Of a stretch of DNA of 21,269 nucleotides, positions 13,322 through 21,258 are shown piece after piece. The notes beneath the pieces were generated by a model, which saw only the letters and a list, made by a program, of their open reading frames with translations, had not been told where the DNA came from and made no database searches. The position numbers were made by a program, and so were the translations under genes. This DNA comes from an uncultured bacterium. Its GTDB lineage: Bacteria > Methylomirabilota > Methylomirabilia > Rokubacteriales > CSP1-6. The DNA is taken from positions 1 to 21,269 of the forward strand of contig CAMLFJ010000003.1 of assembly GCA_946479205.1 (NCBI GenBank). The letters are read 5' to 3'. How positions within the stretch are numbered: the stretch's first letter is position 1; each line of letters begins with the position of its first letter.

Positions 13322-14277
13322 GGCGACCCGCGCCCGCCCGCGTGATCGCGCTCGCGCTCGCGGCGGTCTGCCTGGCCGCGGGGCCGGCGACCGCGTTCCC
13401 CGACAAGCCCGTGGAGATGACGGTGCTGTTCGGGGCCGGCAGCGCCGCCGATCTCCTCGCCCGCAAGCTGGCCGAGCTGGCCGGCAAGGGCCTGGGGCAG
13501 CCGGTCGCCGTCGTCAACCGCACCGGGGCGGGCGGGGCCCTCGGCTACACCCACGTCAAGGGCCAGAGCGCGGACGGCTACGCGCTCGTCTGGAACTCCA
13601 ACAGCATCAGCACCGCCTACCATGCGGGCAACATGAAGTTCGACCACACCGCGTTCGCGGGCGTGGCCGCGCTGACCAGCGAGCCGGTCTCGCTCGCGGT
13701 CAAGGCCGACGCGCCGTGGCCGGGCATCCGGGAGCTTCTCGCTCACGCGAAGGCGCACCCGGGCCAGGTGCGCGTGGGCAACTCCGGCCGGGGCAGCTTC
13801 ACGCACCTGGTCGCCGTCGCGCTGGAGAACCGCGCGGGCGTCAAGCTCACCCACGTGCCGTTCGGCCGCGAGCTGGCCGTGACCACGGTGCTCGGCGACA
13901 AGATCGAGGCGAGTGTTCAGCTGCCGGCCGAGATCATGACCCAGGTGACCGGGCGCCAGGTGCGGGTGCTGGCGGTCACCGGCGAAAAACGGCTGGCCAG
14001 CCTGCCCGACGTGCCCACGCTGAAGGAGAGCGGGGTGGACCTCACCATGGCGCTCTGGCGCGGGATCGCGGTGCCGAAAGGCACCCCGGAGGCGGTGATC
14101 GCGCGGCTCGAGCACGCGTTCACGCTGGCCGCGCAGACCCCCGACTTCCGCGAGTTCTCGGCCCGCATGGGGGCGGTGGTCGAGGTCCGCGGCGCCCGGG
14201 ACTTCGACGCGTTCATCGCGCGCGACGACCGGGAGATCGCGGCCCTGATGGAGCAGATCGGGCTCAAGAAGCAGTAG
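13318..14277 (+). CDS. tctC: Tripartite tricarboxylate transporter substrate-binding protein (TctC/BUG family)
   Basis: This is a periplasmic TctC-type receptor of 319 residues. A signal peptide (MRRPAPARVIALALAAVCLAAGPATA) is followed by the family opening FPDKPVEMTVLFGAGSAADLLARKLAE. Further family segments are VVNRTGAGGALGY, WNSNSISTAYH, VRVGNSGRGSFTHL, LPDVPTLKESGVDL and WRGIAVPKGTP. Such proteins bind carboxylates or similar acids with a closed-cleft fold. The GTG start overlaps the alcohol dehydrogenase stop (GTGA), and tctB begins one base after its stop, so dehydrogenase, receptor and transporter form one translation-coupled unit. The likely ligand is the substrate or product of the dehydrogenase pathway; this is inference. 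Confidence 0.93.
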   Translation: MRRPAPARVIALALAAVCLAAGPATAFPDKPVEMTVLFGAGSAADLLARKLAELAGKGLGQPVAVVNRTGAGGALGYTHVKGQSADGYALVWNSNSISTAYHAGNMKFDHTAFAGVAALTSEPVSLAVKADAPWPGIRELLAHAKAHPGQVRVGNSGRGSFTHLVAVALENRAGVKLTHVPFGRELAVTTVLGDKIEASVQLPAEIMTQVTGRQVRVLAVTGEKRLASLPDVPTLKESGVDLTMALWRGIAVPKGTPEAVIARLEHAFTLAAQTPDFREFSARMGAVVEVRGARDFDAFIARDDREIAALMEQIGLKKQ

Positions 14278-14278
14278 C

Positions 14279-14719
14279 GTGAGCCCGCGCCCCGCCGCGC
14301 GCCGCGATCACTGGAGCGCCCTCGGCCTGGCCGTCCTCGCGCTCGGCTACCTCCTCGCCGGCCGCCGCTACCCGCTCGACACCCTGGCCACTCCCGGGCC
14401 CGGCATCTTTCCCCTCGCGGCCGGCCTCGCGCTGCTGGCCCTGGCGATCTGGCAGCTCGTCGCGGCCGGCCGCTCGGCGCCGGACCCGGCCGGCGGCGCC
14501 CCGGTGCCGCGGGCGCCGCTCATCATGTCCGCCGTGCTCGTGCTCTACGCGGCCGCCCTGCCCGTGCTCGGCTTCCTGCTCACGTCGTTCGCGCTCGTGA
14601 TCGTCGCCGCCCGGTTGATGGGACTCGACGACTGGTGGCGCGCGGCCGCGCTCGCGCTCGGCGTCACCGCGGCCAGCCGCCTGCTCTTCGGCACCTGGCT
14701 GGGGGTGCCGCTGCCGTGA
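14279..14719 (+). CDS. tctB: Tripartite tricarboxylate transporter small membrane subunit TctB
   Basis: This is a 146-residue membrane protein with four hydrophobic segments: SALGLAVLALGYLLAG, FPLAAGLALLALAIWQLV, PLIMSAVLVLYAAALPVLGF, and the C-terminal AAALALGVTAASRLLFGTWLGVPLP. The motif TPGPGIFPL near residue 40 and the final LFGTWLGVPLP are typical of TctB. It pairs with the large TctA subunit in proton- or sodium-driven uptake. The GTG start lies one base after the tctC stop, and its stop TGA overlaps the tctA GTG (GTGA). Confidence 0.92.
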   Translation: MSPRPAARRDHWSALGLAVLALGYLLAGRRYPLDTLATPGPGIFPLAAGLALLALAIWQLVAAGRSAPDPAGGAPVPRAPLIMSAVLVLYAAALPVLGFLLTSFALVIVAARLMGLDDWWRAAALALGVTAASRLLFGTWLGVPLP

Positions 14720-16197
14720 GCGACCTGTTCGTCGCCCTGACGCCGGCCAACCTCCTCGCCTGCTTCACGGGCGTCGTCCTCGGCACGATCGTGGGGGTGC
14801 TGCCGGGACTGGGACCGGCCGGGGCGATGGCGCTCGTCCTTCCGCTGACGATCAAGCTGGGGCCGACGGCCGGACTCATCATGCTGGCCGGGATCTACTA
14901 CGGCTCGATGTACGGAGGCTCGACGACGTCGATCCTGGTCAACGTTCCCGGGGAGGCGGCCAGCGTCGTCACGACCATCGACGGCTATCGGCTCGCGCGG
15001 AAGGGGCGCGCCGGCGCCGCGCTGGCCATCGCGGCGATCGCGTCGTTCGTGGCCGGCACCTTCAGCGTGGTCGCGCTCCAGCTCGCGGCGCCGTTCGTCG
15101 CCCGCCTCGCGCTGGCGTTCGGACCCGCCGAGTACTTCGCGTTCGCGCTGCTGGGCGTCACCCTGCTCGCCAACCTCACCGGGGGGGCGCGCGTAAAGTC
15201 GCTGGCCATGGTCGTGGCCGGCATCATGCTGTCGACGGTGGGGATGGATCCCCTCGGCGGCACCGTGCGGTTCACCTTCGACGTGGCGGGGGCCCAGGCC
15301 GGGCTCAGCTTCATCGCGGTCACGGCCGGGCTGTTCGGCGTGGCCGAGGTGCTGGCCACGATCGCGGCGCCGGCCGCCTTCGCGCCGGTGGCGCGCGTGC
15401 CCTTCCGCGCCTTGTATCCGAGCCGCGAGGAGCTGCGGCGCTCGGTGCCGCCGATGCTGCGCGGCACCGTGCTGGGCTTCCTGGTCGGCCTCGTCCCCGG
15501 GCCGGCCGCGACGATCGCGTCCTTCGTGTCGTACGGCGTGGAGAAGCGCGTGTCGCGCTATCGCCACGAGATCGGGACCGGCGCCATCGAGGGGGTGGCC
15601 GGGCCCGAGGCGGCCAACAACGCGGCGGCCGGCGGGGGCATGATCCCGCTGCTCGCGCTCGGCCTGCCGTTCACGCCGTCCACCGCGGTGCTGCTCAGCG
15701 GCATGCTCCTCATGAGCGTCACCCCGGGGCCGTTCCTGCTCCGTGATCACCCGCAGGTGTTCTGGGGCGTCATCGGCAGCTTCTACATCGGCAACGTGAT
15801 GCTGCTCCTCCTCAACCTGCCGCTGGTCGGCATCTTTGCCCGGGTCGCCACCATCCCGCCGCGCTACCTGATGCCGGGCGTGCTCGTCCTGTGCGCGGTC
15901 GCGGCCTACTCCGACAACAACAACCCGTTCGACGTGTGGGTGATGGTGGGCGCCGGCGTTCTCGGCTACGCCATGCGCGGGCTCGGCTACGATCCGGCGC
16001 CCCTGGTGCTCGGCCTCGTGCTGGGCCCGGTCCTGGAGCGCTCGCTGCTGCAGGCGCTCACGATCGGGCGCGGCGATCCGCGCGAGCTGTGGTCGTCGGC
16101 GCCCGCCGCGATCATGCTGGTCGCCACCGCCGTGGTGCTCCTCGCGCCGGCCGCTCGGGCGGGCCTGCGACGGTGGCCCCGCGGGCGCGTGTCGTGA
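14716..16197 (+). CDS. tctA: Tripartite tricarboxylate transporter permease TctA
   Basis: This is the large membrane subunit, 493 residues and about twelve membrane segments, matching the usual TctA length. Signatures include GTIVGVLPGLGPAGAMALVLP, the stretch GIYYGSMYGGSTTSILVNVP with GEAASVVTTIDGY, GFLVGLVPGPAATIASFVSY, GPEAANNAAAGGGMIPLLAL, GLPFTPSTAVLLSGM and a C-terminal VLGLVLGPVLERSL. The GTG start overlaps the tctB stop. It carries out uptake of the acid delivered by TctC. It is the last gene of the unit; a small hairpin at 16212-16226 follows the stop. Confidence 0.95.
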   Translation: MSDLFVALTPANLLACFTGVVLGTIVGVLPGLGPAGAMALVLPLTIKLGPTAGLIMLAGIYYGSMYGGSTTSILVNVPGEAASVVTTIDGYRLARKGRAGAALAIAAIASFVAGTFSVVALQLAAPFVARLALAFGPAEYFAFALLGVTLLANLTGGARVKSLAMVVAGIMLSTVGMDPLGGTVRFTFDVAGAQAGLSFIAVTAGLFGVAEVLATIAAPAAFAPVARVPFRALYPSREELRRSVPPMLRGTVLGFLVGLVPGPAATIASFVSYGVEKRVSRYRHEIGTGAIEGVAGPEAANNAAAGGGMIPLLALGLPFTPSTAVLLSGMLLMSVTPGPFLLRDHPQVFWGVIGSFYIGNVMLLLLNLPLVGIFARVATIPPRYLMPGVLVLCAVAAYSDNNNPFDVWVMVGAGVLGYAMRGLGYDPAPLVLGLVLGPVLERSLLQALTIGRGDPRELWSSAPAAIMLVATAVVLLAPAARAGLRRWPRGRVS

Positions 16198-16211
16198 GGA
16201 AGGGCAGTATT

Positions 16212-16226
16212 CCCGATCACGTCGGG
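16212..16226 (+). terminator. tctA: Weak hairpin after tctA (possible terminator)
   Basis: CCCGA (16212-16216) pairs with TCGGG (16222-16226) around TCACG, 15 bases after the tctA stop. No T-tract follows. The rest of the 230-base gap (16198-16427) contains no other gene that I can support; it must hold the promoter of the next gene, but no convincing box is visible. Confidence 0.25.
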
Positions 16227-16427
16227 CAGAACGCGGGGTCTTGACCGGCGCCGGCGACCAACTACGCGAATTTCGTGCGAACACCGAACGGGTGATCGCT
16301 TGGCACTGGTTGCGCATCGCGAGGCAGACCCGCTCGTAAGGGAGGTGATGCTCGAAGGCTCCCGGCTCCCACTGCGCCTATGCGCGCTCCCTGTCGCTCT
16401 CCTCGCGCCGCACAGGAGGATCGAGTC

Positions 16428-17762
16428 ATGATGCACGCCCTCAGACCCATCCGTCGCCTGGTCCCGACCACCACCCTGGTCGCCTGTCTATGGGCTCTCA
16501 CCCTGGCCCCGCCCGCCCTCGCCAACGAGGTCGTCCAGTGGAACGAGACGACGATGAAGGCCATCGTGGCGACCGGGCAGAACAACGTCGTGTCGACCCG
16601 CACCCTCGCCATGGTGCAGGTGGCGGTGCACGACGCGCTGAACGCCATCGATCGCCGCTACGACGCCTACTACTTCGAGGGGCCCGGAGACCCCGCCGCG
16701 TCGCCCGATGCCGCGGTCGCGGCCGCCGCCCACACGGTGCTCGTCGGGGTGATCGGAGGCTACGGCACACCCGCCCAGAAGGGCGCGACGTTTGCCCTGG
16801 TCGACCAGGCCTACGCGGCCTCGATGGCCCGCGTCACCGACGGCCCCGCCCGGAACAAAGGGGTGGCGGTCGGGCGCGCGGCCGGGGCGGCGATCCTTGC
16901 GCTTCGCAAGGACGACGGGGCCTTCCGCGACGCGCCCTACACGCCGGGCATGGGGCCCGGGAAGTGGCAGCCGCACCCGAACCCGGTCCCCGCCAACCCG
17001 CCCATCGCCAACCCGGACCTCGCCCGCGGCTACGCGCCCTCGGCGGTCCCGGGCTGGGGGAACGTCACACCGTTCACGCTCCTTTCTTCCTCGCAATTCT
17101 GGCTTCCGGGGCCCCCGGCATTGACGAGCCCGACCTATGCGCGCGACTACAACGAGGTGAAGAACATCGGCGGCAAGGTCAGCACGACCCGTACGGACGA
17201 CCAGACCCAGATCGCGCGCTTCTGGTTCGAGGGGCCGGGCAACTGGAACACGATCGCGCGCACGGTGGCCACCACGCGCCGCCTCGATGCTCGGGACAGC
17301 GCCCGGGTGCTGGCCCTCATGAACATCGCGATGGCGGACGCCTACATCGCGGGCTTCAAGATCCGCTACGTGTACGATTCGTGGCGACCAGTGACCGCCA
17401 TCCGGGAGGGCGACAACGACGGCAACGACGCCACCGTCGGCGACCCGACCTGGGACAGCCATCAGAATACGCCGTCGGTCTCGGACTATCCGTCCACCCA
17501 GAGCACCTTCAGCGCGGCCGCCGCGGTGGCCCTCGCCAGCGCCCTCGGCGGCGACCAGGCCAGCTTCACGGTCACGAGCGGGAAGCCATTCGACGGAATC
17601 ACCCGATCGTTCACGAGCTTCGCCCAGGCGGCGCGGGAGAGCGCCGACTCCCGAGTCTATGCGGGCATCCACTTCCGGAGCGCCTGTGAGGACGGGCTCG
17701 TCCTGGGCCGCAAGATCGGACAGCGGACCGCCACGCTCTATCTCCAGCCTGTGAAGAAGTGA
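16428..17762 (+). CDS. Vanadium-dependent haloperoxidase-like PAP2 family protein with altered active site
   Basis: This is an exported protein of 444 residues. A signal peptide (ending PPALA-N, cleavage near 32) precedes a haloperoxidase-type domain: NEVVQWNETTMKAI, QVAVHDALNAIDRRYDAY, FWFEGPGNWNTIARTVA. The vanadate/phosphate pocket is recognisable: R320-P321 in YDSWRPVTAIRE, S356 in DYPSTQSTFSAAAA, and R409 with H415 in SRVYAGIHFRSACEDG. Two canonical residues differ: R313 stands where the KxxxxxxRP lysine is expected, and Q358 replaces the histidine of PSGH. The start is ATG 16428 (or 16431) after AGGAGGA (16414-16420). A membrane protein and an amidohydrolase follow in the same direction. 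Halide oxidation is doubtful; phosphatase-like or non-catalytic roles are possible. Confidence 0.85.
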   Translation: MMHALRPIRRLVPTTTLVACLWALTLAPPALANEVVQWNETTMKAIVATGQNNVVSTRTLAMVQVAVHDALNAIDRRYDAYYFEGPGDPAASPDAAVAAAAHTVLVGVIGGYGTPAQKGATFALVDQAYAASMARVTDGPARNKGVAVGRAAGAAILALRKDDGAFRDAPYTPGMGPGKWQPHPNPVPANPPIANPDLARGYAPSAVPGWGNVTPFTLLSSSQFWLPGPPALTSPTYARDYNEVKNIGGKVSTTRTDDQTQIARFWFEGPGNWNTIARTVATTRRLDARDSARVLALMNIAMADAYIAGFKIRYVYDSWRPVTAIREGDNDGNDATVGDPTWDSHQNTPSVSDYPSTQSTFSAAAAVALASALGGDQASFTVTSGKPFDGITRSFTSFAQAARESADSRVYAGIHFRSACEDGLVLGRKIGQRTATLYLQPVKK

Positions 17763-17856
17763 AGCCGGGGCGAGAGGCCGCCGGCCGCCTTGCCGGAAAC
17801 GCGAGGCGTCCGGCGGCCCCCCACTCCCTGGTTCAGCACTTCGGGAGGGAAGCGTC

Positions 17857-18723
17857 ATGTCCTACCACGCCACGACGCGCAAGGGCAGGTCCCTCGACCG
17901 GCCATCGCCCGGCCCAACCAGCGAACCGGCGGCGACGCCGAACCCCACGGCACTCCACTGGATCCTGCGCGTGGCCGTGGCGGCCTGCTTCATCGGCCAC
18001 GGGGCCTTCGGCATCATCACCAAGGCCGCGTGGCTGCCGTACTTCGCGATCCTCGGCATCCCGGAAGCGTGGGCGTGGAGGCTCATGCCCATCGTCGGAA
18101 CCGTCGACATCACGGTGGGCGTTCTCACGCTGTTCCACCCGGTTCGCGCCATTGTCCTCTACATGGCGTTCTGGGGATTTCAGACGGCCTGCCTGCGCCC
18201 CCTCGCTGGACAAGGGGTGTGGGAGCTCCTCGAGCGCGCCGGCAATTACGGCGTCCCTCTGGCCTTCCTGGTCCTGCTCGGTGGGGGTCGGTCACCGGCC
18301 GACTGGTTCTCGACGCGGCCGACGCCCGCGCTCACCCACGAGCGGGCCGTGGCGATCGGGTGGATTCTCCGGGTGACGACCGCGCTGTTGCTGATCGGGC
18401 ACGCCGGCTTCGATCTCGCCATGCACAAGGACTGGGCCGGCTATGCCACGGCGATCGGGATCAGCCCGACCACGCTCTCGGGTCACCCGCTCCGACCGTG
18501 GGCGGGATGGTTCGAGTGCGCTCTGGGGCTCCTCGTCCTCGCCTGGCCGGGGCGCGGCCTTCTGGTCTTCGTCTTCGCCTGGAAGCTCGGGACCGAGGCC
18601 CTCCGGCCGCTGGCCGGGGAGCCGATCTGGGAGTTCATCGAGCGGGGTGGCAGCTACGGAGCGCCGCTGGCCCTCGCGTGGCTTCAGAACTTCCAGGTGA
18701 AGCGGCCCGGGGGAATGGAGTAA
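17857..18723 (+). CDS. Membrane protein with two tandem homologous halves (DoxX-like topology)
   Basis: This is a 288-residue integral membrane protein made of two repeats of about 115 residues. Repeat 1 runs from LHWILRVAVAACFIGHGAFG to RPLAGQGVWELLERAGNYGVPLAFLVLL. Repeat 2 runs from IGWILRVTTALLLIGHAGFD to RPLAGEPIWEFIERGGSYGAPLALAWL. Each repeat has about four hydrophobic segments, opens with WILRV-x-IGH and ends with RPLAG-x-WE-ER-YG-PLA. This topology recalls DoxX-like four-helix membrane proteins, but I do not recognise a named family. It has a hydrophilic 30-residue N-terminus. The start has GGGAGGGA at 17843-17850. It lies 94 bases after the haloperoxidase-like gene and 53 bases before an amidohydrolase gene, probably in one transcript. 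Confidence 0.75.
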   Translation: MSYHATTRKGRSLDRPSPGPTSEPAATPNPTALHWILRVAVAACFIGHGAFGIITKAAWLPYFAILGIPEAWAWRLMPIVGTVDITVGVLTLFHPVRAIVLYMAFWGFQTACLRPLAGQGVWELLERAGNYGVPLAFLVLLGGGRSPADWFSTRPTPALTHERAVAIGWILRVTTALLLIGHAGFDLAMHKDWAGYATAIGISPTTLSGHPLRPWAGWFECALGLLVLAWPGRGLLVFVFAWKLGTEALRPLAGEPIWEFIERGGSYGAPLALAWLQNFQVKRPGGME

Positions 18724-18776
18724 CATGCCGCCGAGCGATCGACCACCCGACCCTCATTGCTCTGGAGGCCCCCGAC

Positions 18777-20240
18777 ATGAGCCACAACGGCCACCTGGAT
18801 GCCCGGACCCTTCACGCCCGCCTCAACCACCCGGTCATCGACGCGGACGGGCACTGGCTGGAGTACGGCCCGGTGATGCGCGAGGAGTTCCGCCGCATCG
18901 GCGGCGAGGCGGCCGTCGAGGGCCTGGCCCTGGCGAGCCAGCGCGTGCCCAACGCGCTCAAGATGTCGGTGGCCGAGCGGGCCCGGCGCCGGGTCGGGCA
19001 GGAAGCGTTCTGGTCCTCGCCGTGCGAGAACGTGCTCGATCGCGCGACCGCCATGATGCCGCGCCTCATGTACCAGCGCCTGGACGACCTCGGCATCGAT
19101 TTCTCCGTGGTGTATCCCACCGCGGGGCTGAGCTATCACCGCATGCAGGACACGCGGATGCGCCGGGCCATCTGCCGGGCCTACAACGTCTTCGCGGCCG
19201 ACCAGTTCCGCGGCCTCGAGGACCGCGTCATCCCGGCCGCGATCATCCCGATGTACACCCCCGAGGAGGCGATCGAGGAGATCGAGTTCGCGGCCACCCA
19301 GCTCGGCTACAAGGTGATCATGGTCGGCGGCATGATGCGGCGGCCGGTGCCCGCGCTGGCCGAGGAGCGGCCCGACGCGGCGAGCCTGGTCGAGTGGTAC
19401 GACGTGGTCGGCCTCGACAGCCCGTACGACTACGACCCGGTCTGGCGCAAGTGCCGGGAGCTCAAGCTGGCCCCGACCTTCCACAACGGCGCCCGCTCCA
19501 TCCTGCTGCGCAACTCGCCGTCGAACTTCTGCTACAACCACATCGGCCACTTCGCCTCCGCGGGCCACGCGGTGGCCAAGGCCCTCTTCTTCGGCGGCGT
19601 CACCCGCCGGTTCCCGGACCTCAACTTCGCGTTCCTCGAGGGCGGGGTGGGCTGGGCGTGCATGCTCTACGCGGACCTGATCGGCCACTGGGAGAAGCGC
19701 AACGGGCAGGCCATCCAGTCCACGCACCCGAGCAAGCTCGACCACGCGAAGCTGCTGGAGCTGGCGCAGAAGTACGGCCGGCCGGAGGTCGTCGAGGCGG
19801 TGCGCCGCGGCGAGGGGCTGGAGGGTGACTCGAACTCCGCGCTGACCGGCGGGGTGGAGGACGTGGACGACTACTTCCGCTGCCAGATCGAGCGGAAGCA
19901 GGACATCCGGGATCTCTTCGTGCCGCGCTTCTACTTCGGCTGCGAGGCCGACGACCCCGCCAACGCCTGGGCGTTCAACACCAAGGCGAATCCCATGCGC
20001 GCCCGCCTCAACGCGATCTTCAGCTCCGACATCGGGCACTTCGACGTGCCGGACATGACCGAGGTCGTTCCCGAGGCCTACGAGCTGGTCGAGCACGGGC
20101 TGCTCGACGACAACGACTTCCGCGACTTCATGTTCGGGAACGCGGTGCGCTTCTGGGGCGAGGTCAATCCCGACTTCTTCAAGGGCACCACGGTCGAGAA
20201 GGCCGCGGCCCAGGTGCTCGCCGCCCCGGCCGCGCGCTAG
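18777..20240 (+). CDS. Amidohydrolase family protein (amidohydrolase_2)
   Basis: This is a cytoplasmic TIM-barrel hydrolase of 487 residues, longer than the 300-350 usual in this branch. The metal motif is in HPVIDADGHWLEY near residue 20. Other markers are RLDDLGIDFSVVYPT, RAYNVFAADQF, RVIPAAIIPMYTPEEA, LAPTFHNGA, RFPDLNFAFLEGGVGW and the C-terminal FSSDIGHFDVPDM, whose Asp is the expected metal-site residue. An insertion around residues 310-380 (KLDHAKLLELAQKYG, then VDDYFRCQIERKQDIRDLF) accounts for the extra length. The ATG at 18777 is chosen for GGAGG at 18764-18768. Such enzymes include aromatic-acid decarboxylases and lactonases; the substrate is unknown. Its TAG stop shares CTAG with the convergent PPOX gene. 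Confidence 0.9.
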   Translation: MSHNGHLDARTLHARLNHPVIDADGHWLEYGPVMREEFRRIGGEAAVEGLALASQRVPNALKMSVAERARRRVGQEAFWSSPCENVLDRATAMMPRLMYQRLDDLGIDFSVVYPTAGLSYHRMQDTRMRRAICRAYNVFAADQFRGLEDRVIPAAIIPMYTPEEAIEEIEFAATQLGYKVIMVGGMMRRPVPALAEERPDAASLVEWYDVVGLDSPYDYDPVWRKCRELKLAPTFHNGARSILLRNSPSNFCYNHIGHFASAGHAVAKALFFGGVTRRFPDLNFAFLEGGVGWACMLYADLIGHWEKRNGQAIQSTHPSKLDHAKLLELAQKYGRPEVVEAVRRGEGLEGDSNSALTGGVEDVDDYFRCQIERKQDIRDLFVPRFYFGCEADDPANAWAFNTKANPMRARLNAIFSSDIGHFDVPDMTEVVPEAYELVEHGLLDDNDFRDFMFGNAVRFWGEVNPDFFKGTTVEKAAAQVLAAPAAR

Positions 20241-20250
20241 CGCGCGGCCG
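20227..20250. terminator. 24-bp perfect palindrome over shared convergent stop codons, possible bidirectional terminator
   Basis: The 24 bases at 20227-20250 are exactly self-complementary, centred on CTAG (20237-20240). CTAG supplies TAG to the plus-strand amidohydrolase and TAG to the minus-strand PPOX gene. As RNA it forms a very GC-rich 10-bp stem closed by CUAG, in either direction. No T-tract follows, so rho-independent termination is not assured. Confidence 0.5.
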
Positions 20251-20662
20251 CGGTCGGCGCGTGGACGAACGGGATCCTGGCGAACCTTGCCCGGTCCACC
20301 GCGATGACGAGGGTGACCCCGTCGGGATTGCGCCACGGGAAGTCCTTCCCGGTGTACTTGCGGGCGGTGGCGTCCTTCAGCACGAATGTGGGGTCCGGTC
20401 GCCGCTCGACCACCCGGCCGCGGATCTGCGCCTCGACGTAGGGATCGCCGAAGTCCACGACCGAGAGGGCGACCCGCGGATCCCGGCGGGTGTTCTTCGC
20501 CTTGAGGGAGCCCTCGCCGGTCCCCACGAGGATGAGGTCCCCCTCGCGCGTCACCCAGACCGGCGCCGACTGGGGCGAGCCATCGGGCATGATGGTCGCG
20601 AGATGGGCGAAGTTGGGGCCGTCGATCAGCTTCCTGACGTCCTCGGTGAGCGCGATGGCCAT
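20237..20662 (-). CDS. PPOX-class (pyridoxamine 5'-phosphate oxidase fold) flavin/F420-dependent protein
   Basis: This is a split-barrel flavin- or F420-binding protein of 141 residues. Family segments are LIDGPNFAHLATIMPDGSPQSAPVWVTREGD, LILVGTGEGSLKAKNTRRDPRVALSV, and YVEAQIRGRVVER. Its length and pattern match the TIGR03618-type PPOX-class F420-dependent enzymes; whether it uses FMN or F420 cannot be decided from sequence by eye. The ATG follows AAGGAGG with 6 bases spacing. It is convergent with the amidohydrolase gene and divergent from the Mug-type glycosylase gene. The C-terminal tail after FVHAP is short and low-complexity and its stop lies in the palindrome at 20227-20250. Confidence 0.88.
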   Translation of the reverse strand: MAIALTEDVRKLIDGPNFAHLATIMPDGSPQSAPVWVTREGDLILVGTGEGSLKAKNTRRDPRVALSVVDFGDPYVEAQIRGRVVERRPDPTFVLKDATARKYTGKDFPWRNPDGVTLVIAVDRARFARIPFVHAPTAAAR

Positions 20663-20748
20663 GTGCTCCTCCTTGCCGCGATCGGGCGTTGCCGCCCATT
20701 CTGCCCCCGGAGCGCCGGGGATGCCACCCGGTGAAGCGGGCGAGGCCG

Positions 20749-21258
20749 ATGAAGCGGCTGGCCGACCGCCTCGGGCCCCGCCCGCGTATCCTCTTCGTGG
20801 GGATCAACCCGTCGCTGCGCTCGGCGGAGATCGGCCATCACTTCGCCAGTCCGGGCAATCCGTTCTGGCGACTGCTCTACGCGGCCCGGTTGATCCCGAG
20901 CGCCTTCACCTACCAGGACGACGTGCGCCTGCCGTCGTACGGGCTGGCGCTGACCAACATCGTCCCCCGCCCGACCCGGGCGGCCGCCGAGCTCACCCGC
21001 GCCGAGTACGCGGCCGGGCGCGCGCGGCTCGCGCGATTGATCGAGCGGGTGAAGCCGCGGACCGTCGCCTTCGTCGGCGTCACCGTCTACCGCGCCTTCT
21101 TCGGCCCGGCCGCGAGCCCCGGCCCCGGGGCCAAGCGGCAACGGATCGGCGCGGCCCGCGTGTTCGTGCTCCCGAACCCGAGCGGGCTGAACGCGGCCTA
21201 CCCCGGCTTCCAGGACAAGCTGATCTGGTTCAAGCGGCTCGAGCGCTACACGAAATGA
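20749..21258 (+). CDS. mug: Mismatch-specific DNA glycosylase, Mug/TDG family
   Basis: This is a single-domain DNA glycosylase of 169 residues, essentially the length of E. coli Mug. It excises uracil or thymine opposite guanine, and ethenocytosine, in base excision repair. Motif A is ILFVGINPSLRSAE with the active-site-region asparagine at N20, followed by HHFASPGNPFWRLL. The DNA-intercalating motif is VLPNPSGLNAAY near residue 147. The central segment LALTNIVPRPTRAAAEL is also typical. The ATG at 20749 is chosen because it begins just before motif A; a GTG at 20731 and a TTG at 20689 are in-frame alternatives and none has a good SD. The stop TGA is at 21256-21258; the last 11 bases of the window hold nothing I can identify. 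Confidence 0.92.
   Translation: MKRLADRLGPRPRILFVGINPSLRSAEIGHHFASPGNPFWRLLYAARLIPSAFTYQDDVRLPSYGLALTNIVPRPTRAAAELTRAEYAAGRARLARLIERVKPRTVAFVGVTVYRAFFGPAASPGPGAKRQRIGAARVFVLPNPSGLNAAYPGFQDKLIWFKRLERYTK

Noticed and set aside
16300..16313. Sigma54-like promoter (TTGGCAC followed by TTGC) before the haloperoxidase-like gene
   Set aside because: The TTGC element is about two bases too close to the TTGGCAC element for the fixed -24/-12 spacing; a GC at the correct distance exists but lacks the TT before it.
14545..16317. Long minus-strand open frame opposite tctA
   Set aside because: The translation is dominated by R, G, E, H and Q with no domain pattern, while tctA on the plus strand has full family motifs.
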